A stretch of 64,000 bases of DNA from Flaviflexus huanghaiensis. Lineage in GTDB: Bacteria; Actinomycetota; Actinomycetes; Actinomycetales; Actinomycetaceae. The stretch covers positions 62,001-126,000 of the forward strand of contig NZ_JACFAK010000008.1 in assembly GCF_014118685.1 (NCBI RefSeq), written 5' to 3'. The notes under the pieces are model-generated. The model was given only the letters and a program-made list of their open reading frames with translations, ran no database searches and was not told where the DNA came from. A program made the translations under genes and the position numbers. This document shows positions 1-13,071 of the stretch, piece by piece (positions within the stretch are counted from its first letter, which is position 1; each line of letters begins with the position of its first letter).

Positions 1-987
1 GTGAGAGACCGCGACGTGCACACGGTGCCGGTCCCGCGGCTGGGAGGGGTTGCCATGCTCATCGGGCTCGCCTCCTCCTTCGCGGTGGCAAGCCAGATCC
101 CCTTCCTCGAACAGGAATTTGCGGCGGGCTCGCCAGCATGGGGGATCCTCATGGGCGCGTCTCTCATGTGCCTCATCGGCGTCATCGACGACGTGTGGGA
201 GCTCGATTGGTATGCGAAGCTGGCGGGCGAGGTTCTCGCCGCCGGAGTCATGGCCTGGCAGGGAGTCCAATTCGTGTCCGTCCCTATCTGGGGCCTGACC
301 GTCGGCTCGACCAGACTGACGCTATTCCTCACCATTGTTGTTGTCGTCATCGTCGCGAACGCCATTAATTTCGTCGACGGGCTCGACGGTCTCGCGGCAG
401 GCGTCGTCGGCATCGCTGGTGCGGGCTTCTTTGTCTACACGTACATGCTGACGAGAGAGACGTCGCCCGGTGACTACTCATCCGTGGCCGTTATTGTCGT
501 CGCAGCGCTGGTCGGCATATGTCTGGGCTTCCTCCCGCACAACTACAACCCCGCAACCATCTTCATGGGTGACTCGGGTGCCCTCATGCTCGGGCTCATT
601 TGCGCGGCGGCTGGCATCGTCGTGACCGGGCAGATCGACCCCGGCATCACGACATCGCGCCAGATCCCGGCGTTCATGCCCATCCTTGTTCCCATCGGTA
701 TTCTCGTCATCCCCTTGCTCGACTTCGCGTTTGCGGTGCTCCGTCGCATGTCTAAGGGACTATCGCCGTTTGCGGCCGACTCCGGCCATCTGCACCACAG
801 ACTCCTGCGTGCCGGTAACTCTCACCGCGGCGCCGTTCAGGTCATTTATGCCTGGTCTGCTGTTTTTACTTTTGTCGCCGTCGGGCTCGCCGTTTTCCCA
901 CCGGCACCGGTCCTGGTTGCCGGGGTGGCCGGCACTCTCGCGGCTCTCATCTATACGAGATATGAGATGAGGGGGGTACCTCGATGA
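1..987 (+). CDS. wecA: Polyprenyl-phosphate GlcNAc-1-phosphate transferase, WecA/MraY family (5' end outside window)
   Basis: Integral membrane enzyme that moves a sugar-1-phosphate from a UDP-sugar to a polyprenyl-phosphate carrier, the first step of lipid-linked cell-envelope glycan synthesis. Visible are the acidic motif NFVDGLDGLAAG, the FMGDSGALMLG motif, PLLDFAFAVLRR and the His motif DSGHLHHRLL, which is more WecA/TagO-like than MraY-like, plus about nine hydrophobic segments. Family members carry roughly 60-70 more N-terminal residues before the PRLGG segment, so the GTG at base 1 is probably internal and the gene is cut by the window edge. It overlaps the next gene by 4 bp (ATGA). 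The family is certain; the exact sugar substrate is inferred. Confidence 0.85.
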   Translation: MRDRDVHTVPVPRLGGVAMLIGLASSFAVASQIPFLEQEFAAGSPAWGILMGASLMCLIGVIDDVWELDWYAKLAGEVLAAGVMAWQGVQFVSVPIWGLTVGSTRLTLFLTIVVVVIVANAINFVDGLDGLAAGVVGIAGAGFFVYTYMLTRETSPGDYSSVAVIVVAALVGICLGFLPHNYNPATIFMGDSGALMLGLICAAAGIVVTGQIDPGITTSRQIPAFMPILVPIGILVIPLLDFAFAVLRRMSKGLSPFAADSGHLHHRLLRAGNSHRGAVQVIYAWSAVFTFVAVGLAVFPPAPVLVAGVAGTLAALIYTRYEMRGVPR

Positions 988-1403
988 TGAAAAAGAAGGA
1001 GAGGGAGCCCGGTCACGTCCCGAGCCTTGCGGAGACGTTCACGACCATCGCGAAACGGACCCTGGTCGGGTACGCCATCCTCGCCGCCGTCGGAGCCACC
1101 ATTGCAACCTTTTCCGCTGGTCGCGGGGTCGTGTGGGGCTTCCTGCTCGGGGTCGGTATCGCGGGTGCAGCCATGGGTCTCACAGTGGTCGTGATGATGT
1201 TCACAGAGAAGCGCTCTGGTGTCAGCGACATGGCGGCGTTGCTCGGCAGCTATATCGTCAAAATGATCATCCTATTCGTCGCCTTTGTCGGACTCAGAAG
1301 ATCGGACTTCTTTGACGGAACCGCGGTGTTGCTAGGATTTGTCGCTGCCATCATTGTGTCGCTGTCCGTCGACCTCTGGACAATCGCTCGTACGCGAGCA
1401 TAG
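984..1403 (+). CDS. AtpI-like small membrane protein upstream of the ATP synthase operon
   Basis: A 139-residue protein with a charged N-terminus (KKKERE) and four hydrophobic segments, at about residues 30-48, 52-72, 84-104 and 112-134. Its place between wecA and atpB, overlapping wecA by 4 bp, matches the position of AtpI/ATP synthase protein I in many actinobacteria, where such proteins are thought to help c-ring assembly. Sequence similarity is weak, as is usual for this family, so the assignment rests mainly on topology and position. A gap of about 60 bp separates it from the atpB reading frame. Confidence 0.6.
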   Translation: MMKKKEREPGHVPSLAETFTTIAKRTLVGYAILAAVGATIATFSAGRGVVWGFLLGVGIAGAAMGLTVVVMMFTEKRSGVSDMAALLGSYIVKMIILFVAFVGLRRSDFFDGTAVLLGFVAAIIVSLSVDLWTIARTRA

Positions 1404-1465
1404 GACTGAGGTCCCGTAGCCGATGTGGATCTGCCAGCATTCTGTGGGCAAATAAGTTACGATAA

Positions 1466-2630
<1,165 letters not shown>

Positions 2631-2632
2631 TC

Positions 2633-3181
2633 ATGTCCATCAGCTCCGAGTGGTTCAACTGGGAACCCTCGCTGCTCGTTCCGGCCTTCTACGACCTGCT
2701 GTGGGGAACAGTCTCGTTCCTCATTGTCGCGTGGGTCATCTACAAGAAGGCATGGCCCACCTTCATCGCAACGCTCGACGAGCGTCGCGTGAAGATCGAA
2801 GATGGGCTGCTGGCAGCCGAACGGGCGCGAGAAGAAATTAAGGCAGAGCGCGAACAGCTTGCCGAAGAGATGACTGCGGCACGCAAGGACGCAGCTCGTA
2901 TCCGTGAGGACGCGCAAGAAAGCGCGAAGGCGATTGTGTCGGATGCTCGCTCCAAGGCCAACGCCGAAGCTCAGCGAATCATCGATCAGGCACATCGCCA
3001 GATCGAAGCCGATCGTGACTCCGCGGAGGCAACCCTGCGCACCGAGGTGGGCACGCTCGCGACCGTCCTTGCCGGACGCATTGTCGAAGCCAACGTCGCC
3101 GACCGTGACATCTCCCGTCAGGTTGTCGACCGCTTCCTCGACGAGCTCGAAGCGACTACCCCCGCGAACACGGAGGCATGA
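2633..3181 (+). CDS. atpF: F1Fo ATP synthase subunit b
   Basis: Peripheral-stalk subunit of 182 residues: one N-terminal transmembrane segment (about residues 15-37, LLWGTVSFLIVAWVIY) followed by a long charged coiled coil rich in Glu, Arg and Ala. The motif DERRVKIEDGLLAAERAREE just after the membrane span is typical of the b subunit. It is a simple b subunit and not the b-delta fusion of mycobacteria, since a separate atpH follows with a 4-bp ATGA overlap, suggesting coupled translation. Confidence 0.95.
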   Translation: MSISSEWFNWEPSLLVPAFYDLLWGTVSFLIVAWVIYKKAWPTFIATLDERRVKIEDGLLAAERAREEIKAEREQLAEEMTAARKDAARIREDAQESAKAIVSDARSKANAEAQRIIDQAHRQIEADRDSAEATLRTEVGTLATVLAGRIVEANVADRDISRQVVDRFLDELEATTPANTEA

Positions 3182-3987
3182 TGAGGCAGACAAGCGAACA
3201 GGCTCTCGAGCGGATGCTCCAGTCCTGGGAAGGGGTGGTTGCCAACCGCCCGTCCGAGGCGATCCGCTGGGCGGACGATCTTTTCGCTGTCGCCGATGTC
3301 CTCGATGGTTCGTCCACCCTGATCCGGGCGGCAACCGACCCGGCACGGTCAGCCGACGATCGTGCCGAAATCACGCGCAGTGTCTTCGACGGCAAGGTGT
3401 CCGGTGAGGTGCTCGACTTCGTCATTGGACTCGCGCGCGAGCGCTTTCCGGTTGCGGACGACCTGTCCGAGGCCATTGATCTCGCGGGCGTCCAGACCGT
3501 TCTCATGTCGGCGCAGTACCACGGCCGGCTCGACCAGGTCGAGGAAGAGCTTTACCGGGGCGCACGTGTCCTGGGTGATGAGCGCGCACTGCGCCGCACC
3601 CTCGAGGACCGTGGCGTCGACTCGTCGAGGCGTCGAGAACTCGCTGAGCGCGTGTTCGGTGGGTGGACAGCTGAGACGATTGCTCTTATCGGCCACGCCG
3701 TCGTATCCGACGTTGCTCTCATCCCGCAGATGAGGCGCTGGGTGACTGACGCGGGCAATCGAAGCAAGCATCTTGTTGCCATCGTGACAGTGGCACAGCC
3801 GCTCGAGGCGGACCAGGAGCGGCGGCTGACAGACATCCTCACGCGACGTTACGACAAGCCAGTCGAAATCCACGTGGGCGTTGACCCCGAGATCGTCGGC
3901 GGCCTGCGGATCGTCATCGGTGCGGACGTCATCGACGGTTCGCTCGCCTCCCGCATCAACAACGTGAAGTCCGTTTTCGCGGACTGA
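3178..3987 (+). CDS. atpH: F1Fo ATP synthase subunit delta
   Basis: Stator subunit that clamps the F1 crown to the b-subunit stalk. At 269 residues it is the long actinobacterial form with an extra N-terminal part; the conserved delta core is near the C-terminus, where the stretch [20 protein letters not shown] (about residues 220-239) is the family signature, followed by [13 protein letters not shown]. The start overlaps atpF by 4 bp. It is followed by a 38-bp gap and then atpA, whose ribosome binding site AAAGGAA lies in the gap. Confidence 0.94.
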   Translation: MMRQTSEQALERMLQSWEGVVANRPSEAIRWADDLFAVADVLDGSSTLIRAATDPARSADDRAEITRSVFDGKVSGEVLDFVIGLARERFPVADDLSEAIDLAGVQTVLMSAQYHGRLDQVEEELYRGARVLGDERALRRTLEDRGVDSSRRRELAERVFGGWTAETIALIGHAVVSDVALIPQMRRWVTDAGNRSKHLVAIVTVAQPLEADQERRLTDILTRRYDKPVEIHVGVDPEIVGGLRIVIGADVIDGSLASRINNVKSVFAD

Positions 3988-4025
3988 CAGACTACAGCGG
4001 TAACCCGCAGAGAAAAGGAATATCA

Positions 4026-5651
4026 ATGGCTGAGCTGACAATCCAGCCCGAGGACATCCGGGCAGCGCTCGACAGTTTCGTGAACTCGTACGAACCTGCA
4101 GCCGCGCTCACGGAAGAGGTCGGTCACGTCACCATGACGGCGGACGGGATTGCCCGCGTAGAAGGCCTTCCCGGCGCGATGGCGAATGAGCTGCTCCGCT
4201 TCGAAGATGGTACCGAGGGCCTGGCCATGAACCTTGAGGACCGAGAGATCGGTTGCGTCGTCCTCGGCGACTTCGCCGGTATCGAAGAAGGCCAGGAAGT
4301 CCGCCGCACGGGAGAGGTGCTCTCCGTTCCGGTTGGTGACGGCTACCTCGGACGCGTCGTTGACCCGCTCGGCCAGCCGATCGACGGCAAGGGCGAGATC
4401 ACGGACATCGACGATCGGCGCGCACTCGAGCTTCAGGCTCCGGGCGTCATGATGAGGAAGTCGGTCCACGAGCCCCTCCAGACCGGCATCAAAGCAATCG
4501 ACGCGATGATCCCGATCGGTCGCGGCCAGCGCCAGCTCATTATCGGTGACCGCCAGACCGGCAAGACCGCGCTCGCGATCGACACGATCCTCTCCCAGAA
4601 GGAGAACTGGGATACGGGCGACCCGAACAAGCAGGTCCGCTGCATCTACGTCGCCGTTGGACAGAAGGGCTCGACGATCGCATCGGTGCGCGGCACCCTC
4701 GAACGTGCAGGTGCTCTCGAGTACACGACAATTGTTGCCTCGCCCGCCTCGGACCCGGCCGGCTTCAAGTACCTCGCCCCCTACACGGGCTCCGCCATCG
4801 GCCAGCACTGGATGTATGGCGGCAAGCACGTCCTCATCATCTTCGACGACCTGTCGAAACAGGCCGAGGCCTACCGCTCCGTTTCCCTCCTGCTACGTCG
4901 CCCACCGGGCCGCGAAGCTTACCCGGGTGACGTGTTTTATCTGCACTCCCGGCTTCTCGAGCGTTGCGCGAAGCTCTCGGACGAGCTCGGTGCAGGGTCG
5001 ATGACGGGCCTGCCGATCATCGAGACGAAGGCAAATGATGTGTCGGCATACATCCCGACCAACGTCATCTCGATCACGGACGGACAGATCTTCCTCCAGT
5101 CCGACCTGTTCAACGCCAACCAGCGTCCTGCGGTCGATGTCGGCATTTCCGTGTCCCGCGTCGGCGGTGATGCTCAGATTAAAGCCATGAAAAAGGTGTC
5201 GGGCACGCTGAAGATCACGCTCGCGCAGTACCGGGCACAGGAGGCGTTCGCGATGTTCGCTTCCGATCTCGATGCGACGACGAGACGTCAGCTCACCCGT
5301 GGCGAGCGGCTCATGGAGCTTCTCAAGCAGCCCCAGTACACGCCCTTCGCGGTCGAGGACCAGGTGGCGTCCGTGTGGGCTGGCACGAACGGTTATCTCG
5401 ACATCATCCCGGTTGATCAGGTTCACGCCTTTGAGGCAGGCTTGCTCGACTACCTCCGGCACAACTCTGATGCGCTGACGAAGATTCGGGAGAGCGGCAA
5501 GCTCGAAGAGGACACGGAAGAAGAGCTCCGCCGGGGCGTTGAAGCCTTCCAGCAGGAGTTCATCGCCGCGAAGGACGTCGAGACGGAAGAGGTCCCCGAG
5601 GCTGAAGCTGAAGAAGAGACCGAGCGGATCGTCCGCTCGAAGAGGGGCTAA
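4026..5651 (+). CDS. atpA: F1Fo ATP synthase subunit alpha
   Basis: Non-catalytic nucleotide-binding subunit of the F1 hexamer, 541 residues. The P-loop [14 protein letters not shown] is at about residues 175-188, the Walker B region [15 protein letters not shown] follows, and the ATPase alpha/beta signature around [14 protein letters not shown] is intact. The C-terminal tail after residue 510 is strongly acidic ([12 protein letters not shown]), a lineage-specific extension. The ATG at 4026 has AAAGGAATATC upstream. The gene ends 2 bp before atpG. Confidence 0.97.
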   Translation: MAELTIQPEDIRAALDSFVNSYEPAAALTEEVGHVTMTADGIARVEGLPGAMANELLRFEDGTEGLAMNLEDREIGCVVLGDFAGIEEGQEVRRTGEVLSVPVGDGYLGRVVDPLGQPIDGKGEITDIDDRRALELQAPGVMMRKSVHEPLQTGIKAIDAMIPIGRGQRQLIIGDRQTGKTALAIDTILSQKENWDTGDPNKQVRCIYVAVGQKGSTIASVRGTLERAGALEYTTIVASPASDPAGFKYLAPYTGSAIGQHWMYGGKHVLIIFDDLSKQAEAYRSVSLLLRRPPGREAYPGDVFYLHSRLLERCAKLSDELGAGSMTGLPIIETKANDVSAYIPTNVISITDGQIFLQSDLFNANQRPAVDVGISVSRVGGDAQIKAMKKVSGTLKITLAQYRAQEAFAMFASDLDATTRRQLTRGERLMELLKQPQYTPFAVEDQVASVWAGTNGYLDIIPVDQVHAFEAGLLDYLRHNSDALTKIRESGKLEEDTEEELRRGVEAFQQEFIAAKDVETEEVPEAEAEEETERIVRSKRG

Positions 5652-5653
5652 CA

Positions 5654-8324
<2,671 letters not shown>

Positions 8325-8336
8325 GCAGGTGCACCC

Positions 8337-8753
8337 ATGAACACCCCGGCAATTGTGAGCGGCGTCCTCATCGTCCTGCTCCTCATCGCCGGGGTTTTCA
8401 TCCTCTGGGCAGTCCTCCGCACCCGTGCCCTCTACCGGCGAGTTGGTTCCTTCCCATGCGCGGTGAGCGTGCCCAATTCCGAAACATGGCGATCGGGAGT
8501 CGCGATCTTCGGAGCGGAATATATCACGTGGTTTCGGATAGCGTCGCTGTCCCGTAAGCCGGCCTACTCCTTCTCAAGGCACCGCCTGCGCGTCGTTGAC
8601 TACCATCAGCGCGACGAGGTTGAGGGGACGATTGTCGTCCACCTCGAATGCAATGGCGAGGAACTCCTGTGGGCGATGTCGATGTCGTCAATGGCGGGGC
8701 TGGTCGGGTGGATGGACGGGGCCCGCCCCTCTGAGGAACCGACCGGTATGTAG
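8337..8753 (+). CDS. DUF2550 family membrane protein
   Basis: A 138-residue protein with one N-terminal transmembrane helix (about residues 7-27) followed by [19 protein letters not shown], which is characteristic of the actinobacterial DUF2550 family, and a soluble domain of about 100 residues. DUF2550 genes commonly lie directly after atpC in actinobacteria, as here (12-bp gap). Function is unknown; the domain is predicted to be cytoplasmic. The ATG start follows a weak purine-rich stretch (GGCAGG). It ends 10 bp before nucS. Confidence 0.85.
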   Translation: MNTPAIVSGVLIVLLLIAGVFILWAVLRTRALYRRVGSFPCAVSVPNSETWRSGVAIFGAEYITWFRIASLSRKPAYSFSRHRLRVVDYHQRDEVEGTIVVHLECNGEELLWAMSMSSMAGLVGWMDGARPSEEPTGM

Positions 8754-8763
8754 ACTTGGGGGC

Positions 8764-9459
8764 GTGCGTGTTGTCTTTGCCGAATGCTCCGTCGATTACT
8801 CGGGTCGCCTCGACGCCTACCTGCCGAAGGCACCCCGCCTCATCATGATGAAGGCGGACGGCTCCGTCCTTGTTCATTCCGACGGCGGCTCCTATAAGCC
8901 CCTCAACTGGATGAGCGCGCCGTGTACGTTCACGGAGGCAGAGGTCCAGCCCGACGAAGCAGAAGCTGGCGTCACGGCCGTGTGGCTTGTCGCCAATGCC
9001 AAAACAAACGATGCCCTCAACATTAAGATCTACGAGATCATCGACGAGATGGAGCAACCGCTCGGCCAGGATCCCGGGCTTGTGAAGGACGGTGTCGAGG
9101 CCCACCTGCAAGAGCTGCTCGCCGAGCAGGTCAACCTTCTGGGTCCCGGTTCGAGGCTCGTCCGGCGCGAGTTCCCCACCGCTATTGGCCCTGTTGATCT
9201 CATGGTCAAGGACGCCGATGGCCAGCACGTCGCTATTGAGGTTAAGCGCCGCGGCGAAATCGACGGTGTTGAGCAACTTTCCCGCTACCTCGAGCTCCTC
9301 AACCGGGACCCGCTACTTGCTCCTGTGACCGGAGTCTTCGCCGCCCAGGAGATCAAGCCGCAGGCGAGGGTGCTCGCCGAGGATCGTGGCATCCGCTGCC
9401 TCGTCCTTGATTATGGCGCGATGAAGGGCACCGACAACGTGGACGATCGGTTGTTCTGA
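8764..9459 (+). CDS. nucS: NucS/EndoMS mismatch-specific endonuclease
   Basis: Endonuclease that cuts both strands at mismatches and provides MutS/MutL-independent mismatch repair in actinobacteria. The 231-residue product has the N-terminal DNA-binding domain starting [20 protein letters not shown] and a RecB-like PD-(D/E)xK nuclease domain: Asp145 in GPVDLMVKD, then Glu159 and Lys161 in [12 protein letters not shown]. The C-terminus ends DDRLF, resembling the clamp-interaction tail known for NucS. The GTG at 8764 is chosen because it gives the conserved N-terminus. No mutS or mutL is seen in the window, consistent with this pathway. It overlaps the next gene by 1 bp. Confidence 0.95.
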   Translation: MRVVFAECSVDYSGRLDAYLPKAPRLIMMKADGSVLVHSDGGSYKPLNWMSAPCTFTEAEVQPDEAEAGVTAVWLVANAKTNDALNIKIYEIIDEMEQPLGQDPGLVKDGVEAHLQELLAEQVNLLGPGSRLVRREFPTAIGPVDLMVKDADGQHVAIEVKRRGEIDGVEQLSRYLELLNRDPLLAPVTGVFAAQEIKPQARVLAEDRGIRCLVLDYGAMKGTDNVDDRLF

Positions 9460-9764
9460 TGGGAAGAAAGTCGCGCAAGCGGCCCTATCACGCTGGTCAT
9501 GTCCCGCTCAATATTGACCGAGTGACCGGGGGAGTGCGGCGAGAGACCGGCCCCGGTGGCCATGTCTTCAATGTCCGCCACATCCCCTCGGCGACAAAGG
9601 AGTACCGGTGTCCGGGCTGTCAGCAGATCATTCAGATCGGCGTCGCCCACGTCGTTGCCTGGACCGAGGAGACAATCTGGGGTGAGAAGGCTGGCCTTGA
9701 GAACCGCAGGCACTGGCACACCTCGTGCTGGCGAGCATGGGATACCAGGGGATACTCCTTCTAG
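9459..9764 (+). CDS. Small zinc-ribbon-like protein conserved in actinobacteria
   Basis: A 101-residue basic protein. The N-terminus is GRKSRKRPYHAGHVP; the core has CPGCQQ at about residue 51 and HWHTSCWRAW near residue 85, a CxxC...HxxxC arrangement that could bind one zinc ion. Relatives are often labelled ATP/GTP-binding protein in databases, but no nucleotide-binding motif is visible here. Its start overlaps the nucS stop by one base, so it is probably co-transcribed with nucS, and a nucleic-acid-related role is possible but not shown. Confidence 0.7.
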   Translation: MGRKSRKRPYHAGHVPLNIDRVTGGVRRETGPGGHVFNVRHIPSATKEYRCPGCQQIIQIGVAHVVAWTEETIWGEKAGLENRRHWHTSCWRAWDTRGYSF

Positions 9765-9777
9765 CTAGAGTGGGTCT

Positions 9778-10560
9778 ATGACCTACCTCTCATATCGCCA
9801 GACCGGCGAGGGGACTCCGCTTGTCCTCCTTCACGCCATGCCGCTTGACTCGACCATGTTCGACAATGTGCGACAGCATATCGATTCGGTCATGACCTTC
9901 GACGCGCCCGGCTTCGGCCAGTCGCCGCCCGCGCGAGAGGTCGATGACGCCCTCGGTGCTGCCATCCCCAGTCTCGATACATATGCACGTGCCGTCATTG
10001 CCGACCTCCGGTCGCTTGGCGTTGAGCAGTGTCAGCTGGGCGGCTTGTCCATGGGCGGCGCGGTCGCAATGTCCATATACCAGCAGGCCCCAGAGCTCGT
10101 CGCAGGGCTCGTCCTCATGGATACGAATATTGGGGCGGATACAGAGGAGGCGAGGCAGAAGCGCCTCGCCGCCGCCGAGAAGGCCGATCGTGGGGACGTG
10201 TCGACTGTTTTGCCGATGGCGGACGCAATGACGTCAGCCGTGACGAAGGAACGCAGGCCAGAGGTCTATGAGGACATCACGAGGCGGCTGAGAGAGGTCC
10301 GGCCGCCTTCACTCGCGTGGATTCAGCGCGCCATGGCGGCGCGGCCGGACCGGCGCCACCTCATCGATACCCTTGACGTTCCACTGCTGCTCATTCGTGG
10401 CGAGGACGACGCGTCCTGTACAGCGGACATGATGGACGACCTTGCGCAGCGGTATCCGGGCACGGCTGGCAGAGAGACAATCCGCGGTGCGGGACATTTC
10501 ACGGCTCTGGAAAAGCCTGAGGAACTCGGGCGCCTCCTCGTCGAGTTCACCCGTCGGTGA
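9778..10560 (+). CDS. Alpha/beta hydrolase
   Basis: A 260-residue alpha/beta-hydrolase-fold enzyme, cytoplasmic (no signal peptide). The oxyanion region is LLHAMPLDSTMFD, the nucleophile elbow is GLSMGGAVA (Ser about residue 91), the acid is in LLIRGEDDAS and the His is in GAGHFTALEKPEE. It resembles 3-oxoadipate enol-lactonase-type hydrolases, but the substrate cannot be inferred from context. Its 3' end overlaps the convergent gene by 14 bp, so the two stops interlock. Confidence 0.85.
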   Translation: MTYLSYRQTGEGTPLVLLHAMPLDSTMFDNVRQHIDSVMTFDAPGFGQSPPAREVDDALGAAIPSLDTYARAVIADLRSLGVEQCQLGGLSMGGAVAMSIYQQAPELVAGLVLMDTNIGADTEEARQKRLAAAEKADRGDVSTVLPMADAMTSAVTKERRPEVYEDITRRLREVRPPSLAWIQRAMAARPDRRHLIDTLDVPLLLIRGEDDASCTADMMDDLAQRYPGTAGRETIRGAGHFTALEKPEELGRLLVEFTRR

Positions 10561-11740
10561 GGTCCGTGAGGTGCTTCTGCTGATCGGAGGCGAGGAGCGC
10601 CCTCATATCGGTGAGATAGGACGTGAGTGAATCCCGCTGGGCAGTCAGTTGCTCGACACGCTCCTGAATCGACTCCTGCTCCGTGCGAGCCGATTCGCGA
10701 GCTTCTGTCAGGATCGCACCCGCCTGGGAGCGCGCATCGGCCAGGATCTCCTCCGCCTCAGAGGTGGCCTGCGCGACCCGCTGGGATGCATCCGACTGGG
10801 AGGTGGTGCGGAGCTTCTCGGCGCGGCTGACAGCCTCTGACAGGCGCCTCTCCGCATCGGCCGCCTTCGCTTCAGCCTCGGACACCATCTTCCCCACCAG
10901 CGTCCGCTGCTTCTCTTCATCGTCCGCACGCCGCGCAGCCGATTCCTTCGCTGCCGTCGCGAGACTCTCGCGATGAGAGGCGGTCTCCTCGGAGATCCGC
11001 TGATCGTGAGCGGCACGCTCGTCGGCGATGAGCTTCTCGTGAGCTGTACGCTCCTCCGTGATTCTCCGCTCGTGCGCGGAGCTCTCCTCGGCGATCCGAG
11101 CTCGGTGAGCGGAAAGCTCCTCGGCAAGGGCCCGTTCTTGGTCCGACCGGGTTCTTGCCAGCTCGTCCTCGGTTTCCGCTCGCAGGGTTCCCATCTCGGT
11201 CTCGACCCGGCTGCGTAACTCAGCTGTGTAGCTGTGCGCTTCGGTATTGAGTCGGTGCGCTTCGCGCTCAGCCGATGAGACGAGCTCCTCGGCTGTGATG
11301 CGGGCATTGTCGAGCTCCGCAGTGGCCGCAGCCGCTGCGGCTTTACGCTCATCTTCGGCATCGCGCCTGGCGTTAGCGAGAAGCTGAGCCGCTTGCCGCT
11401 CGGCGTTCTCGGTCATCGCGGCCGCTTGTGCGGCGGCACGGTTGAGCGTCTTCTCCGCATCGGCATTGGCGCGGGTGACGATATCGAGCGACTGTTCCTC
11501 GGTGGAACGGAGAAGGCGCTCGACCCGGGCTCCCAGTCCCGAATACGAGGGGCGATCATGTTCGGCCAGTTCCCGGCGCGCCTCGGCGAGCTGACCGGAG
11601 ATGGTGAGCACCTCATCATCGAGCCGGGCGACTTGGCTCCGTGTCTCCTTGAGTGCCGCTGATAAAGAATGGATCTTCTGGTCGACCTGCGCGCGATCGT
11701 AGCCCCGCATGACGATCGGGAACTGCTGTGACTCCTCCAT
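10547..11740 (-). CDS. DivIVA-domain-like coiled-coil protein with five 11-residue repeats
   Basis: A 397-residue, almost wholly coiled-coil protein. The N-terminal FPIVMRGYDRAQVDQKI (residues 7-23) matches the membrane-binding DivIVA/Wag31 type start, so a role in polar growth or septum organisation is likely but inferred. The rest is Ala/Glu/Arg-rich helix. Residues 206-260 are five consecutive 11-residue units of the form xEExxAHxxxI. The start at 11740 is chosen over one 24 bp upstream because GAAAGGATTGGT precedes it and the product then begins directly before the DivIVA-like segment. It is transcribed convergently to the hydrolase gene. Confidence 0.75.
   Translation of the reverse strand: MEESQQFPIVMRGYDRAQVDQKIHSLSAALKETRSQVARLDDEVLTISGQLAEARRELAEHDRPSYSGLGARVERLLRSTEEQSLDIVTRANADAEKTLNRAAAQAAAMTENAERQAAQLLANARRDAEDERKAAAAAATAELDNARITAEELVSSAEREAHRLNTEAHSYTAELRSRVETEMGTLRAETEDELARTRSDQERALAEELSAHRARIAEESSAHERRITEERTAHEKLIADERAAHDQRISEETASHRESLATAAKESAARRADDEEKQRTLVGKMVSEAEAKAADAERRLSEAVSRAEKLRTTSQSDASQRVAQATSEAEEILADARSQAGAILTEARESARTEQESIQERVEQLTAQRDSLTSYLTDMRALLASDQQKHLTDLTDG
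10961..11125 (-). repeat. Five tandem 33-bp units encoding 11-residue coiled-coil repeats
   Basis: Within the DivIVA-like gene, five consecutive units of exactly 33 bp encode AEELSAHRARI, AEESSAHERRI, TEERTAHEKLI, ADERAAHDQRI and SEETASHRESL. An 11-residue (hendecad) period is compatible with a continuous, slightly right-handed coiled coil. The DNA copies are similar but not identical, so the array is old or under selection at the protein level. Confidence 0.85.
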
Positions 11741-11890
11741 ACCAATCCTTTCTCGACTCCTCATAGCCTACGCCGCCCCGAGCGGCGCTAGCCTAGAGTC
11801 ATGCGAGGCTTCGTCCGCTCTACGCGGAAGTCTTCTTTATAGAATTGTTATACAAATAGACTCAATCACTGATTGTAGAGGAGGAGCGAC

Positions 11891-13069
11891 ATGAGACGAC
11901 TCGTTGCGGCACTTATGCTCGTTGCCGGGATGGCGCTGGTCGTTGTCGGCATCGGGTCGGCCACGTGGTGGAAAGAAAGTCCAATCGTTGAGGCGTCGGC
12001 CGCCGTGACGTCTGAATCTGGCGTCATCGCGACCGATCCCGGTGTGCTTGAGCTGGTCGACGACACGGTTCGAGTGACGGCGCGTGCTCCGGGAACCGAG
12101 GTGGAAATGGTTGTCGCGTCGAGTGACATCGCTGCGATCTGGCTCGGCAACGAGCCGCACGTGCGGGTGACAGGTTTGACGGACTGGACGACTCTGTCGA
12201 CGGAGGAACCAGCCGGCTTCGACCCGCCCGAGGGAGAACTCAGCCTTCAGGGCTCAGACCTTTTCCATCCGGAAAACCTCGTCGCTGCCGCGAACTCTGC
12301 CGAGTTGTACTTTGACGTTCCCCCGGGCGACTGGACCCTCATTGCCGTCGGGAAGGATGGTACGACGCCTCAGCTGACGATGGCATGGGAGCGTGAGGTG
12401 ACCACCCCGTGGACCATCCCGCTCCTCATACTCGGCGTTGTCGTTCTCGCCGCGGGAAGCGCACTTTTCCTCTACGACTATCAGCAGCGGGCGTCGGTCG
12501 AGCGGAGGGCGGCGAGCCGTGAGCGCGCAGCCCGCCACAAGGCCGCTGACTCGACGGATACAACGGTTATGTCAGCGGTGCGAAGCACCCGAAAGACCCG
12601 CGGGAACGACACTGTGTCGGAGGACGTGCGTCATGCTGTGCGCAAGGAGACCGGAGGAAGCTACGGGGCCGGCATCTTCCCCGCCAGAATTCCCGTCGAG
12701 GACGAGACGACAGACGTCGTTTCGGCCGAATCTGCACAGGATGAGGCAGGCTCGGAAGACTCGGTGGCGACGACAGCCCTAGGTGAGCAGAACCTCGACG
12801 ACGCTAACGATGAGACCACGTCGGAGACTGACCCACGTGAGGAGCCCACCCCGGAGGACGACTCTGGTGAGGAGGCTGAGGTTCCGGAATCGACCGAACC
12901 CGAGACTTCCCACGCTGAGGATTCTCTGAACGCACATCCAGCCGCCGACGGGAGCACGAGCGAGCCCGTGGGAGAATCGTCTGAGCATGATGAGGACGGT
13001 TCCGCTGAGGCCGAGCGAGCCAGCTCCGCTGCATGGCGGTCGCTGTGGGGCTTCGGCCCGAAGGAGTAA
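11891..13069 (+). CDS. Two-span membrane protein with long acidic cytoplasmic tail
   Basis: No family recognised. The 392-residue product has a transmembrane segment at residues 4-28 (LVAALMLVAGMALVVVGIG), an extracellular domain of about 145 residues, a second span at about 175-196 (TIPLLILGVVVLAAGSALFL), a basic patch (RRAASRERAARHK) and a tail of about 190 residues that is extremely rich in Glu, Asp, Ser and Thr, ending WRSLWGFGPKE. The charge pattern places the tail in the cytoplasm. The ATG follows GAGGAGGAGCGAC. The lipoprotein gene starts 2 bp after its stop, so the two probably work together at the cell surface. Confidence 0.65.
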   Translation: MRRLVAALMLVAGMALVVVGIGSATWWKESPIVEASAAVTSESGVIATDPGVLELVDDTVRVTARAPGTEVEMVVASSDIAAIWLGNEPHVRVTGLTDWTTLSTEEPAGFDPPEGELSLQGSDLFHPENLVAAANSAELYFDVPPGDWTLIAVGKDGTTPQLTMAWEREVTTPWTIPLLILGVVVLAAGSALFLYDYQQRASVERRAASRERAARHKAADSTDTTVMSAVRSTRKTRGNDTVSEDVRHAVRKETGGSYGAGIFPARIPVEDETTDVVSAESAQDEAGSEDSVATTALGEQNLDDANDETTSETDPREEPTPEDDSGEEAEVPESTEPETSHAEDSLNAHPAADGSTSEPVGESSEHDEDGSAEAERASSAAWRSLWGFGPKE

Positions 13070-13071
13070 GA

